This document shows positions 44,479 to 54,459 of a DNA stretch of 55,483 bases, piece after piece. The notes beneath the pieces were generated by a model. The model was not told where the DNA came from, ran no database searches, and saw only the letters and a list, made by a program, of their open reading frames with translations. The stretch is taken from positions 1 to 55,483 of the forward strand of contig CAZHGD010000030.1 in assembly GCA_964531735.1 (NCBI GenBank), read 5' to 3'. A program made the position numbers and the translations under genes. Every line of letters starts with the position of its first letter. The first letter of the stretch is position 1. Source of the stretch: CAZHGD01 sp964531735. GTDB lineage: Bacteria; Armatimonadota; UBA10988.

Positions 44479-45870
44479 TTAGCTGCCTTTGGCCGGCACC
44501 ACCCAGGACAGCCGCGTGACCCGGTCGAGGCCCTTGCGCTCACTGTCCGACTGGTCAGACCTCCGCTTGGCCCGGTCGTCCTTGGCTGAGGCGCAGCCGC
44601 CGTCGTCGACTTGGTCCTCGCCGACGCAGTAGATCAGACCTTGACGCGGCAGATAGCGCAGCGGCTGACCATTGTACGGGTCGTTCGGCAGCGTCCGCAG
44701 CAGGCCCGCGGCGACCAGCTCGTCGAGCGCGGCCGGCAAGTGCCCACGCTGCTCGCCGAACAGCTTCAGCGCGATGGCCGTGGCGGCCATCACCACGTGA
44801 GCCTTGCGCCGCGTGGTGCCGTCGGCCATGGTGACGTGCAGCGGCGCGCCGATGGCCACCAGCGTCTTGCCGACGCCGTTCCAGGCGTGGTCGATGGGCC
44901 GCAGCTTCGGCGCTTCCGGCACGGTTCGCTCGCGCTGCCAGAAAGGCAGCTCCGCCTGCTGCATGGCGCGGCGGAAGGCCCGCCGGCTCAGGTTCACCGT
45001 CTGGTGCGGCAGGTAGACGACCGAGGGACCGAGCGCTCGGGTCGTGCGGCCGGCCATGGACAGGTACTGCGCGCGCTGGGTGTGGAACTCGGCGGCCATG
45101 GCCTGCTGGAACGCGGCCGGCTCGCCGTGCCAGTCCTGCAGGCCGTCGAGCACCGCGCGCCAGAGCTGCTGATCGGCCTCCGACCAGCCACTGCGCGGCC
45201 ACGACACCGTCGGGTCCTGTTGGCCGGCGCTGGCGCCGTCCGGCACCGGACCCAGGCCGTCGGTGAAGGCGCGCAGCGCCAGGGCCTCCGCGGCGGCGGC
45301 GGTCATATACTCGATGATCGCGCCGCCGGCGCAGGTAGCCCGCTCGCCCAGTTGCCTGGCCTTCGACCAGTCGCCCAGCGCGCCGGCCAGGTCGCCTTGC
45401 CGGCGTTTGGCCTCACCGCGCTGCACCAGCAGTCGCGCGGCCCGGCGCAAGCGGGTGGCGGCCTTCATCGGCACTTCGCTCAGCGCCATGGCTTCCTGGG
45501 CGTCGGCGTCGGTGCTGCCCATCGGCACGATGGGGTGACGGGCAAAGGCGGCGTCGGGCAGTTCGAGCGCGGCATCGAGCTTCGCCAGAGCGGCCGCGGC
45601 CTCGCCTGGATACGCCTCCAGTTCGGGCCGCGGGACCTGGCCGGCGCGGTAGGCCGCGTCCTTGAGCGGGTCGGGCAGGTCGGCCATGGCGGCTAACACG
45701 GCGGCGACCATGTTCTGCTCCGCAGCCACCTCGCGGCGCGGATCGGGAATCGTCTCCGGCTCCGGCCGGTCCAGCAGGCGCGGCAGACCGAAGGACAAGA
45801 GGCCCAGCGCCAACACGCTGCCACAACCCCACCGCCGCCAACGGCGACGCCCGATCGGTGTCTCGGTCAT
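44479..45870 (-). CDS. Membrane-anchored hypothetical protein, intact paralog
   Basis: The 463-residue protein has a basic N-terminus, one membrane helix (GCGSVLALGLLSFGLP) and the motif 'DRPEPETIPDPRR'. A helical region of about 250 residues follows, then a C-terminal block 'LPAALDELVAAGLL..LPNDPYNGQPLRYLPRQGLIYCVGEDQVDDGG'. The last block resembles the C-terminal part of GspG-like or H-x9-DG-type pseudopilin domains ('DPF.GxPLRY...YSVG...DDGG'). GGGGAG lies 7 bases before the ATG. A paralog lies directly upstream on the same strand. Function unknown. Confidence 0.75.
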   Translation of the reverse strand: MTETPIGRRRWRRWGCGSVLALGLLSFGLPRLLDRPEPETIPDPRREVAAEQNMVAAVLAAMADLPDPLKDAAYRAGQVPRPELEAYPGEAAAALAKLDAALELPDAAFARHPIVPMGSTDADAQEAMALSEVPMKAATRLRRAARLLVQRGEAKRRQGDLAGALGDWSKARQLGERATCAGGAIIEYMTAAAAEALALRAFTDGLGPVPDGASAGQQDPTVSWPRSGWSEADQQLWRAVLDGLQDWHGEPAAFQQAMAAEFHTQRAQYLSMAGRTTRALGPSVVYLPHQTVNLSRRAFRRAMQQAELPFWQRERTVPEAPKLRPIDHAWNGVGKTLVAIGAPLHVTMADGTTRRKAHVVMAATAIALKLFGEQRGHLPAALDELVAAGLLRTLPNDPYNGQPLRYLPRQGLIYCVGEDQVDDGGCASAKDDRAKRRSDQSDSERKGLDRVTRLSWVVPAKGS

Positions 45871-45989
45871 CGCGCAACTCCCCGGCTACGCTGAGCCAAA
45901 CGTGGGGCAGCGGCGGTTGGTTCCAGCGAACGCCGGCGGCTGGCGTGGAGGTCCGGCGCTCCACAGACGCCGGCCCGAATGCCCCCAGG

Positions 45990-47423
45990 TCACCGCGGCG
46001 GCCCACCGGGTGGCGCCGGCATTGGCGGCCCGCCTGGTGGCGGTGCCGGCGGCGCCACGAAGGCGAGTTGGACAATTCGATCGTCCTCCGAACAGCCGCC
46101 AGCGCGGTCGTTCCAGCCGCCGTCGTCGGTGCGATTGCTGCCCACGCTGTACACCAACCCTCGGCGCGGCAGGTAGCGCAGTGGCTGACCGTCGAACGGG
46201 TCGAGCGGCACGGCCGGCAGGTAGTGCCCGGTGACCAGCTCGTCGAGCGTGCCGGGCAGGTGCTCGTGGTCCTCGACGAACAGCTTCAGCGCGATGTGGA
46301 CCGCGGTGGCGCGGACCATCAGACAGCGCGCCTGCGGCTTGTCGCGGGGCTCGAGATAGGAGGCGACACAGCAGCCGAGGCCGTTGCCCACCGGGTTGAG
46401 CAGTTGGCGGAGACCGGTCGGCGCGGCGTCTGGTGGCTCGCCGGGGGCCTCGTACGGCCGCTGCGTTCGAGCCAGCGACCAGGTCGCGGTGCGGCGCAGG
46501 TGGTTCGTCGTGCGGTGGCGGCAGTAGAGCGGCGGCACCGGCGGCAGCCAGCGGAACAGGGCCGCGTAGTACTCGTCCCAGTCCGAGGCCGCGGTGAGCG
46601 AGGGTGCCGGCTGGACAGCGCAGAGCTGGCGCGGGTCGGCGACCAGTTCGCGCAGTTGGTGGTAGCGGACGGCCACCCAATGGTGCCAGGCGGCGGGCTC
46701 TTAGTTCCAGGCGAGCAGTACCTGGATCACCTCGTGCCAGCGCCGGCGGTCGTCGGCCGACCAACCGGTGGCTGGCCAGAAGCGGGTGGGATCAGCGTCT
46801 TCCGGGTGAGCGCCCGGTGGCGCCGGGCCGAGTGCCTCGCGCAGGCCGCGCAGAGCGGCAGCTTCGCACGCCCTGCCGCCATGGTAGTCGCCGCCGCGGG
46901 CGGCTCGCGCCCCGAGCCGGACCATGTCCAGGTAGTCGGTCAGCGCGCGGGCCAGGTCGCCGTCGACGCGGCGCTGGTGACCGCGCTGCACCTTCAGCCG
47001 AGCGATTTGGCCGAGCCGGGCCACATTGCCCGGATCGAGCGTCGAAAGGGCCCGGGCGCGAGGTGTGGCCGGTGGCTGAAGGCACTCCGGCAACGGCAGC
47101 GCGGCGTCGATGGCCGCCAGCACCGCAGCCTGCCCGTGCAGCCACTCGGCCACCTGGGGCGCCCGGTCAGGCTGCGGGTCGGGATAGGGCCGTCTGCTGC
47201 GGCCTGGTTGGTCGAATGGCGGCCTTTGCAGTGCGACTGCCGACAGGCACAGCAGCGCGGCGTAGGTGTTGACCTCGTCGGGCACCGTGCGTCGCGGGTC
47301 CGGGATGGTCTCCGGTTCCGGCCGGTCACAGAGCATCACGCCGCAGACCAGCGTGGTGACGATCAGCGGCCGCCAGTACACCGCCTGCCACCAATGGCGC
47401 GGTCGCTCTGCTGTTGCACCCAT
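45990..47423 (-). pseudogene. Paralog of 44479-45870, interrupted by an in-frame TAA
   Basis: This gene encodes the same architecture: membrane helix, the same 'DRPEPETIPDPRR' motif, helical region, and 'LPAVPLDPFDGQPLRYLPRRGLVYSVGSNRTDDGG' at the C-terminus. The frame is broken by TAA at 46703-46701. The sequence on either side stays in the same frame and still aligns: 'LLAWN-stop-EPAAWHHWVAVRYHQ' against 'LQDWHGEPAAFQQAMAAEFHTQ' in the intact copy. The stop therefore falls on the glycine position. Either it is a recent pseudogene or a sequencing error. The 5' part could also be made as a 240-residue truncated protein. GGGAGG lies 6 bases before the ATG. Confidence 0.8.
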
Positions 47424-47483
47424 GGCGACCTCCCGCGATGGGCTGTTGTTACCCACACCCCCGCCACACCACACCAAAGGGCG

Positions 47484-47489
47484 CATAAT
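47484..47489 (+). promoter_or_regulatory. Possible -10 box for the aldo/keto reductase
   Basis: CATAAT lies 18 bases before the start codon in the short divergent spacer. There is no good -35 box at the proper distance. Confidence 0.25.
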
Positions 47490-47506
47490 GACGACCGGAG
47501 ATGCGC

Positions 47507-48352
47507 ATGGAGCAACGCGAACTCGGCCGCACCGGGGCCAAACTGTCGGTGATCGGCTTCGGCGGCATCATCGTGACCAGCGCCACACCCGAAGAGGCCG
47601 ACCGGTTCGTCGGCGAGGCGGTGGACGCCGGCGTGACCTACTTCGACGTGGCGCCCAGCTATGGCAACGCCGAAGAGCGGCTCGGGCCGGCCATCGAGCG
47701 GTACCGCGACCGGGTGTTCCTGGCCTGCAAGACCGAGAAGCGCGGGCGTGACGAGGCGGCCAAGTCGCTGCAGCAGTCGCTCAAGCGGTTGCACACCGAC
47801 CATTTCGACCTCTTCCAGCTCCACGGCCTGACCAGCGAGGACGACGCCAAGCAGGCCTTCGCCAAGGGCGGCGCGATGGAAGTGCTGATCGAGGCCAAGC
47901 AGCAGGGCGTGCTCCAGCACCTGGGCTTCAGCGCCCATAGTGAGCCGGCGGCGCTGCTGGCCATGTCGCAGTACGACTTCGACAGCGTGCTGTTCCCGGT
48001 CAACTACTTCGCTTGGAACCGCGGCCACTTCGGCCAGCAGATCATGGCCGAGGCGCAGCGGCGCGGTGTGGCGCGGCTGGCGCTGAAGGCGATGGCCTTG
48101 GGCCGGTTCAAGCCGGGCGAGCCGAAGCAGTGGCAGAAGGCCTGGTACCAGCCGTTGCAGGACCCGGAGTTGGCGTCGCTGGCGGTGCGCTGGACGCTCA
48201 GCCAACCGATCACCGCCGCCGTCACCCCAGGGCACATCGAGCTGTTGCGGCTGGCGGTCAAGGCCGTGCAGGACCTGTCCGTGCCGTCGGCCGGCGAGCT
48301 GGAGCGGCTGGCGGCGCTGCTGGGCGACCGGGCGCCGGTGTTCCCCGGGTAG
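47507..48352 (+). CDS. Aldo/keto reductase
   Basis: The 281-residue product starts 'MEQRELGRTGAKLSVIGFGG' and has the AKR catalytic set: Asp in 'GVTYFDVAPSYGNAEERLG', Tyr in PSYGN, Lys in 'FLACKTEKRG' and His in 'LFQLHGL'. The family uses NADPH to reduce carbonyls or sugars. The second ATG (47507) is preferred because CGGAG abuts the first one (47501). It may form a group with the following dehydrogenase and aminotransferase genes. The substrate is unknown. Confidence 0.88.
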   Translation: MEQRELGRTGAKLSVIGFGGIIVTSATPEEADRFVGEAVDAGVTYFDVAPSYGNAEERLGPAIERYRDRVFLACKTEKRGRDEAAKSLQQSLKRLHTDHFDLFQLHGLTSEDDAKQAFAKGGAMEVLIEAKQQGVLQHLGFSAHSEPAALLAMSQYDFDSVLFPVNYFAWNRGHFGQQIMAEAQRRGVARLALKAMALGRFKPGEPKQWQKAWYQPLQDPELASLAVRWTLSQPITAAVTPGHIELLRLAVKAVQDLSVPSAGELERLAALLGDRAPVFPG

Positions 48353-48400
48353 CCGGCGCGCCGGCCCCGGCGGCATCACAATGGGCAGCGGAGTGCGAAC

Positions 48401-49408
<1,008 letters not shown>

Positions 49409-49484
49409 ACGGCGCGCGACGGGCAAGAGGAGACGCGCCAGGGCCGTCCAACCTCCGGTGGTAACGCAACACCGGAGCAGTTCG

Positions 49485-50681
49485 ATGATCGACAAAGAGC
49501 GTCGCGCGCAGATTCTGTCCCGCCCGAAGCCCGAGCCGCCGTGGCGCGGCGAGCCGCTGCTGGGCAGCATCTACGACGAGCGTGAGGTCGAGGCCGCCGT
49601 CAAGGCCATTCGCGAAGCCACCGACATCTGGTCCGGCTTCGGCTTTTCGGCCACGCCGATCCCCGAGTTCGAACAGGCCTTCGCCGCCTGGTGCGGCTGC
49701 AAGCACGCCGTGGCCATCAACAGCGCCGGCCCCGGCCTCGACATGATGATGCGCTACCTGAAGTTGCAGCCGGGCGAAGAGGTCATCGTGCCGGCGGTCA
49801 ACTTCCAGGCCGCGCCGCTGGCCGTCTACGGCGCCGGCGGGCAGGTCGTCTGGGGCGAGATCGACCCGCGCACCTTCCAGCTCGATCCGGCCGATGTCGA
49901 GCAGAAGATCACGCCGCGCACGCGCGCGATCTTCCCGGTGCATATGAACGGGCTGTCGGCGCCGATGGACGAGTTGATCGAGGTCGGCCAACGCTGTGCC
50001 AACGACCACGGTCCCATCCCGGTGATCGGTGACGCCGCCCGCGCCTGCGGTGGCGGCTACCGTGGCACCAAGATCGGCAAGAAGGGCCTGGCGACGGTCT
50101 TCTCCTTCCACACCATGAAGAACATGGTCACGCTCGGCGAAGGTGGCATGGTCACCACCGACGAGGACTCCGTCGCCGACTGGTGCCGCGCGCAGCGGTT
50201 CTATGGCGCGCCGATTGAGGAGTGGGGCTCCTCGTTCGTGATGACCAAGGTCCAGGCCGCCGTCGGTCTGGTGCAGGTGGAGAAGCTGGCCGGCCTCATC
50301 GACAGCCGGCGCCGCCTGGCGCACCAGCGCACCGAACTGCTCGCCGACCTGCCGGAGATCGTCACGCCGTTCGAGCCGGAGGACTGCGAGCACAGCTACT
50401 ACCTCTACACCTGTCTGGTGCAGCCCGAATGGGCCGGCGAGAAGCGCGACGAGCTGATCCGGATCATGGCCGACGACTACGGTGTCGGCTGCGTGGTGGC
50501 CAATCCGCCGGTCTACCTGAGCCGGCGCCTGTTGCGCGAGCACACTGCCGGACAGAGTCTGCCGCTGTCCGAAGAGATCGGCAAGCGGCTGTTCTGTGTG
50601 TCGATCCACCCGGCGATGACCGAAGAGGACAACCTCTACGCGGTGTCGGCGCTGATCGAGACCGTCGAGCGGCTGCGGTAG
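49485..50681 (+). CDS. DegT/DnrJ/EryC1/StrS aminotransferase-family protein
   Basis: The 398-residue product has the PLP-lysine motif 'VFSFHTMKNMVTLGEGGMVTT', the preceding 'VIGDAARACGGGYRGTKIGK' and the 'GEEVIVPAVNFQAAPLAVYGAGG' loop of the sugar aminotransferase family. These enzymes aminate keto-sugars or act as dehydratases in surface sugar synthesis. The start was set at the ATG with GGAG 8 bases upstream; an earlier start at 49458 lacks an RBS. It is followed by a Gfo/Idh/MocA gene, a common partner in sugar pathways. Confidence 0.9.
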   Translation: MIDKERRAQILSRPKPEPPWRGEPLLGSIYDEREVEAAVKAIREATDIWSGFGFSATPIPEFEQAFAAWCGCKHAVAINSAGPGLDMMMRYLKLQPGEEVIVPAVNFQAAPLAVYGAGGQVVWGEIDPRTFQLDPADVEQKITPRTRAIFPVHMNGLSAPMDELIEVGQRCANDHGPIPVIGDAARACGGGYRGTKIGKKGLATVFSFHTMKNMVTLGEGGMVTTDEDSVADWCRAQRFYGAPIEEWGSSFVMTKVQAAVGLVQVEKLAGLIDSRRRLAHQRTELLADLPEIVTPFEPEDCEHSYYLYTCLVQPEWAGEKRDELIRIMADDYGVGCVVANPPVYLSRRLLREHTAGQSLPLSEEIGKRLFCVSIHPAMTEEDNLYAVSALIETVERLR

Positions 50682-50726
50682 GCTACTCGGTGAGTTGTTC
50701 GTCTGCCGCCTGCCAGGAGGCCGGCC

Positions 50727-51725
50727 TTGCTCAGAATCGGCCTGATGGGCGCCGGCGGCATGGGCGCGGCGCGGGCACGCGCGGCAGATGAGTGCGATGG
50801 GGCCAAGGTGGTGGCGGTGTGCTCGCGGCGACGCGAGACCGCTGCCGCCTTGGCCGATTCGCTTGGCGCCACCGCGTTCACCGACCGCGACCGGTTCCTG
50901 GACGCGGTGGATGCGGTGGTGGTGGCCATTCCGAATGTGCTGCACGCCGAGGCGGCCACCGCCGCTCTGGCGGCCGGCAAGCACGTGCTGGTCGAGTACC
51001 CGCTCTGTTCGCGTTGGCGCGATGCGACGCAACTGCGCGACCGGGCGCACCAGACCGGCCAGGTGCTGATGGTGGGCAACACCATCGTCCACGAGGCCAT
51101 GTTCGGCTTCGTATCGGCGCGGCTGGAGCGGCTGGGGGAGTTGCGGAGTGCTGCGTCACGGGTGGCGTTCCACGACCCGGCGGTGGCCGCGGCCTGGTAC
51201 TTGCGGCCCGAACTGACCGGGCCGGTGTTCGCCGCGTATCACTACCACCACATCGAGTACTACCGGCGCCTGCTGGGCGAGGTGGTGTGGGTCGACGCGC
51301 ACGACGAAGGCGTCGCCGCCGCGGCGGGCGACCGCCTGTCGTTCGCTGGCGGCACGTTGCTCATGGGCCATGTCGGTGGTGCCACCAGTTGCATTCAGTG
51401 GTACCTGAGCGAGCAGGGCCGCGCCGAATCACGCGTCTTCCAGTTGACCGGCACGGCCGACGCGCTGACCATCGTCTCGCACGAGCCGGGCCGCTCGCTG
51501 GCCGTCTGGGGTGGCGGCGGGCCGGGTGGCACGGAGACGTTCGCCGAGCACTGGGGTGTGACCGAGTCGACACGCGAGTTCGTCGCGGCCATCGACGGTG
51601 CGGTGGACCACCAGCGCCGACTGGACTCTGACCTGCGCACGCTGCAGGTCGGGCTGTTGGCGGGCGCTTCGGCCGTCACCCGCGAGCGGGTGGCGGTACC
51701 GCCGGCTGAACCGACTTGGTCGTGA
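50727..51725 (+). CDS. Gfo/Idh/MocA-family oxidoreductase with EYP variant
   Basis: The 332-residue product begins 'MLRIGLMGAGGMGAARARAA' (Rossmann NAD(P) site). It continues with 'DAVVVAIPNVLHAEAATAALAAGKHVLVEYPLC'. Most members have EKP at this site; here it reads EYP, as in biliverdin reductase-like members. The second domain contains 'YHYHHIEYYRRLLGEVVWVDA'. The TTG start has a perfect AGGAGG 6 bases before it. The substrate is unknown; with the aminotransferase before it, a sugar derivative is the simple guess. Confidence 0.85.
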   Translation: MLRIGLMGAGGMGAARARAADECDGAKVVAVCSRRRETAAALADSLGATAFTDRDRFLDAVDAVVVAIPNVLHAEAATAALAAGKHVLVEYPLCSRWRDATQLRDRAHQTGQVLMVGNTIVHEAMFGFVSARLERLGELRSAASRVAFHDPAVAAAWYLRPELTGPVFAAYHYHHIEYYRRLLGEVVWVDAHDEGVAAAAGDRLSFAGGTLLMGHVGGATSCIQWYLSEQGRAESRVFQLTGTADALTIVSHEPGRSLAVWGGGGPGGTETFAEHWGVTESTREFVAAIDGAVDHQRRLDSDLRTLQVGLLAGASAVTRERVAVPPAEPTWS

Positions 51726-51750
51726 TCGCGGCAAGATCGCGCGCACGCTC

Positions 51751-51780
51751 TTGATGTGGGTCCACCGCATCGTCGATAAT
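51751..51780 (+). promoter_or_regulatory. Promoter for pseudopilin 4
   Basis: TTGATG (51751-51756) and GATAAT (51775-51780) have an 18-base spacer. The -10 matches 5 of 6 and the -35 matches 4 of 6. The start codon follows 44 bases later. Confidence 0.5.
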
Positions 51781-51824
51781 CGTCGCGGAGCGGGGCGCAT
51801 TCGCAGCATGTTGCGGAGATGCCG

Positions 51825-52472
51825 ATGGTACCACGCAAAGGGTTCACGCTGATCGAGCTGCTGGTGGTGATTGCCATCATCGCCATTCTGGCCGCTATCC
51901 TCTTCCCGGTGTTCGCCAAGGCGCGCGAGAAGGCGCGCCAGTCGAGCTGCAGCTCGAACACCAAGCAGATCATGCTCGGCGTGCTGCAGTACGCCCAGGA
52001 CTACGACGAGACGCTGCCCTATGCCTCGACCTGGTTCCTGGGCGATGGCACGCGGCAGGACTGGTGGCGCTTCCTGGCCCCCTACTGCAAGAACGACCAG
52101 ATGTTCCAGTGCCCGTCGTACAAGGGCGTCACCCAGGGCTACGGCTGGAACTACCAGAACTTCGGCTACCTGAGCAATGCCGGCGCGTTCTCCAGCGGCC
52201 AGGGCACGACGCTCGGCAAGGTGGTGGTGCCGGCCACGACCATCCTGGTCGGCGACAATCCGGACTCGACCATGTACGGCGCGGGCACCATCTACATTTA
52301 CGGCCCGTTGCAGTACGACCCGGGCACGCCGGCCGTGCTGGCCACGCCGGGGAATGACAGCGCGCGGCACAACGGCGGCGGCAACTACGGCTTCTGCGAC
52401 GGCCACGTGAAGTGGTTGAGCGCGATGGATGCCGCCACCAAGGACAACCTCTGGACCTTGGCCGAAGACTGA
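51825..52472 (+). CDS. Type II secretion-like pseudopilin 4 (H-x9-DG family)
   Basis: The 215-residue protein has the leader MVPRKG with Gly before FTLIELLVVIAIIAILAA, then 'LFPVFAKAREKARQSSCSSNTKQIMLG' and the C-terminal H-NGGGNYGFC-DGHVKW. CGGAG abuts an ATG at 51819, so the second ATG (6 bases on) is the likely start. It has its own promoter. No secretion-machine genes are nearby. Confidence 0.92.
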   Translation: MVPRKGFTLIELLVVIAIIAILAAILFPVFAKAREKARQSSCSSNTKQIMLGVLQYAQDYDETLPYASTWFLGDGTRQDWWRFLAPYCKNDQMFQCPSYKGVTQGYGWNYQNFGYLSNAGAFSSGQGTTLGKVVVPATTILVGDNPDSTMYGAGTIYIYGPLQYDPGTPAVLATPGNDSARHNGGGNYGFCDGHVKWLSAMDAATKDNLWTLAED

Positions 52473-52734
52473 CCCGCGGTCAGCGTGACGGTTCGCCGCG
52501 CGGGCCAAGCCAGGCCGCGCGCCGGCCGTTGCTCGACGGGACTGGCCAGCGGCCGTGGTGGGTTGCCGTCCGCCGCGCCATGACCGCGGTGGACGGCCAC
52601 GACGCGGCCGTGGCGCGCGTCGTGGCGGCCGAGTGGCGACAGTAGACGTTTGGTGCCGATCTGCGACAATGCCACTGGCGGCGCTCGCCGGTGGCATTGT
52701 GTTTGGCGGGCGCCGATGGGCGGAGTGCGGTGGT

Positions 52735-54447
52735 ATGGAGCGAGGCAACGGCGACCCGGGGGCAGGCAGTCGAGCGCCACTGGTGATCGGGCTGGTGACG
52801 CAGTCGGGCGTGGCCGACAGCGAGCGGTTCGAGGAGCCGGTTCGCCGGCTCTTCGCGAGCCTGCGCCGCGCCTGCCCGCACACGCCGTTCCTGGTGCTCA
52901 GCGCGCTGGAGCGGCCGGTGGAGCAGCGGTTGGCGCGCGCGGCGCTGGAGACGCCGGACACGAAGCTGATCGTGCTCCGGCCCGCTTGGCCGGGTCGGGC
53001 TGCGGCCGAGGCCACCAGCGTGCTGCTGGACCGCGCCGCCTTCGTGCTGGCGACGCCGGACGATGAGGCCGCCGAAGCGTATGTGGCGCGGTGCTGTCAG
53101 ATGCTCTTGGCGGTCTGGGACGGCGATGAGCGGGCCGAGGACGATACCACTGCTCAGGTGGTCAACCTGAAGCTCCAGTCGCCGGTCCGGACCGAGCTGA
53201 CCGGCGACTGGTCGCACGGCGAGCACGAAGGGCCGGTGGCCAGTGTCATCGTGCCCGATCGCGATAGCAGCCGGTTCGCTGCGGCCACGCCGGTACAGTG
53301 GTCTCTACCGGAGCCATGGGACACTCGCGTGGCCACCTCGCGTTGGCGGTCACCGTCGCGGTTGCCGGCGCCGGTGGCCGCCTTTGTGCGCCGCTTCGAC
53401 GAGCTCAACCGCGAGATCCGGCGCGCCAGTCGGCGGGCCGCCACCTGGCAGCGCGACACCGCCGCCAGCAGCGAAGCACTCTTGCCCGGTGCGGTGGCGC
53501 AGCGCCTGCCCGCCGCGTGCCAGGATCTGCTCGCGCACTATACGACCGTCGACGTCCTGGCGACTCGCCTGGCGCAGCGCCGCAGTCGGCTGCTGCAAGC
53601 GTTCCTGTGGGCGTTCGGTCTGGGCGTGTCGACGATGATCGCGCTCACGGCCGCGGCCACCTTGCGGCCGGCGCTGCTCGAGCGCTTCCAGGACCTGCAG
53701 TTCGAGGTCGCGGCGCTGCCGTGGTTGCTCTACCTGCTGGGCTATGGCCTCTACGCCTCGCGAACGCAAGCGCTGGACTACCGGGCCCTGGCCGAAGGGC
53801 TCCGCGTGCAGTTGTTCTGGGCGCTGGCCGATGTGGCCGAGGATGCGTCCGAGCACCATCTGCGGCATCAGCGCGGTGGTCTGCTCTGGGTGCGTTGCGC
53901 GCTCCACGCGCAGCGCCTGCTGCTGGTGGTCCAGCGGCGAGGCACCACACCGGTGACGGTAGCGCCGCTGACCGAACGCCTCGACTGGGTGGCCGAGTAC
54001 TGGCTCGGTGCCCAGTTGCAGTACTACGACCAGCGCACGCGGTACTACCGGCGCCGCCTGCGCCGCCACGTCGAGTGGATCAACCTGTGTTGTGCCACCG
54101 GCGTGGTGCTCTACGCTGTCTGGCTGTGGCACTACACGCACCCAACCGGCCGCGGCCGGTTCTGGCTCGACGGGCTCAAGGGCCAGCTCATCTCGTTCAC
54201 GTTCCTGTTCGCCGTCGCGGTGGGCTGGTTCGGCGATGCGCTGGCGCTGCCGGACCATACCCGCCGCTACTACCGCATGAGTCTCGACCTGAGCCTGGAA
54301 CTGAGCAAACTGCGCCGCACTCTCGGCCGCGGTGACCTCGAGGCGGCCTCGCGGCAACTGGCCGATCTGGGCCGCAAGGTGCTGGCCGAGAATGGCGAGT
54401 GGCTGGTGATCCAGCGCGACCGGCAGATGATCCGGCCTGGGGTGTGA
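52735..54447 (+). CDS. SLOG-like N-domain with four transmembrane helices
   Basis: The 570-residue product has an N-terminal domain ('LVIGLVTQSGVADSERFEEPVRRLFASLRRACPHTPFLVLSALERP', 'YVARCCQMLLAVWDGDE..TTAQVVNLKLQ', 'EGPVASVIVPDRD') that fits, from memory, SLOG-type nucleotide-sensing families. A helical region follows, then four membrane helices (about 289-308, 327-341, 447-467 and 485-505) with 'YRALAEGLRVQLFWALADVAEDASEHHLRHQRGGLLWVR' between the second and third. The C-terminus is 'ALAENGEWLVIQRDRQ'-like (here VLAENGEWLVIQRDRQ). This matches a SLOG plus SLATT-like layout proposed for signalling or conflict systems. GGAG lies 9 bases before the ATG. The stop is followed by rdgB. Confidence 0.65.
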   Translation: MERGNGDPGAGSRAPLVIGLVTQSGVADSERFEEPVRRLFASLRRACPHTPFLVLSALERPVEQRLARAALETPDTKLIVLRPAWPGRAAAEATSVLLDRAAFVLATPDDEAAEAYVARCCQMLLAVWDGDERAEDDTTAQVVNLKLQSPVRTELTGDWSHGEHEGPVASVIVPDRDSSRFAAATPVQWSLPEPWDTRVATSRWRSPSRLPAPVAAFVRRFDELNREIRRASRRAATWQRDTAASSEALLPGAVAQRLPAACQDLLAHYTTVDVLATRLAQRRSRLLQAFLWAFGLGVSTMIALTAAATLRPALLERFQDLQFEVAALPWLLYLLGYGLYASRTQALDYRALAEGLRVQLFWALADVAEDASEHHLRHQRGGLLWVRCALHAQRLLLVVQRRGTTPVTVAPLTERLDWVAEYWLGAQLQYYDQRTRYYRRRLRRHVEWINLCCATGVVLYAVWLWHYTHPTGRGRFWLDGLKGQLISFTFLFAVAVGWFGDALALPDHTRRYYRMSLDLSLELSKLRRTLGRGDLEAASRQLADLGRKVLAENGEWLVIQRDRQMIRPGV

Positions 54448-54459
54448 GAGGACGCCATC

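Noticed and set aside
45901..45989. Repeat-like GGTCCGGCGCTCCAC stretch after the broken paralog
   Set aside because: It resembles translated-repeat tracks (VERRTSTPAAG), but I could not find a second copy in the window to support it.
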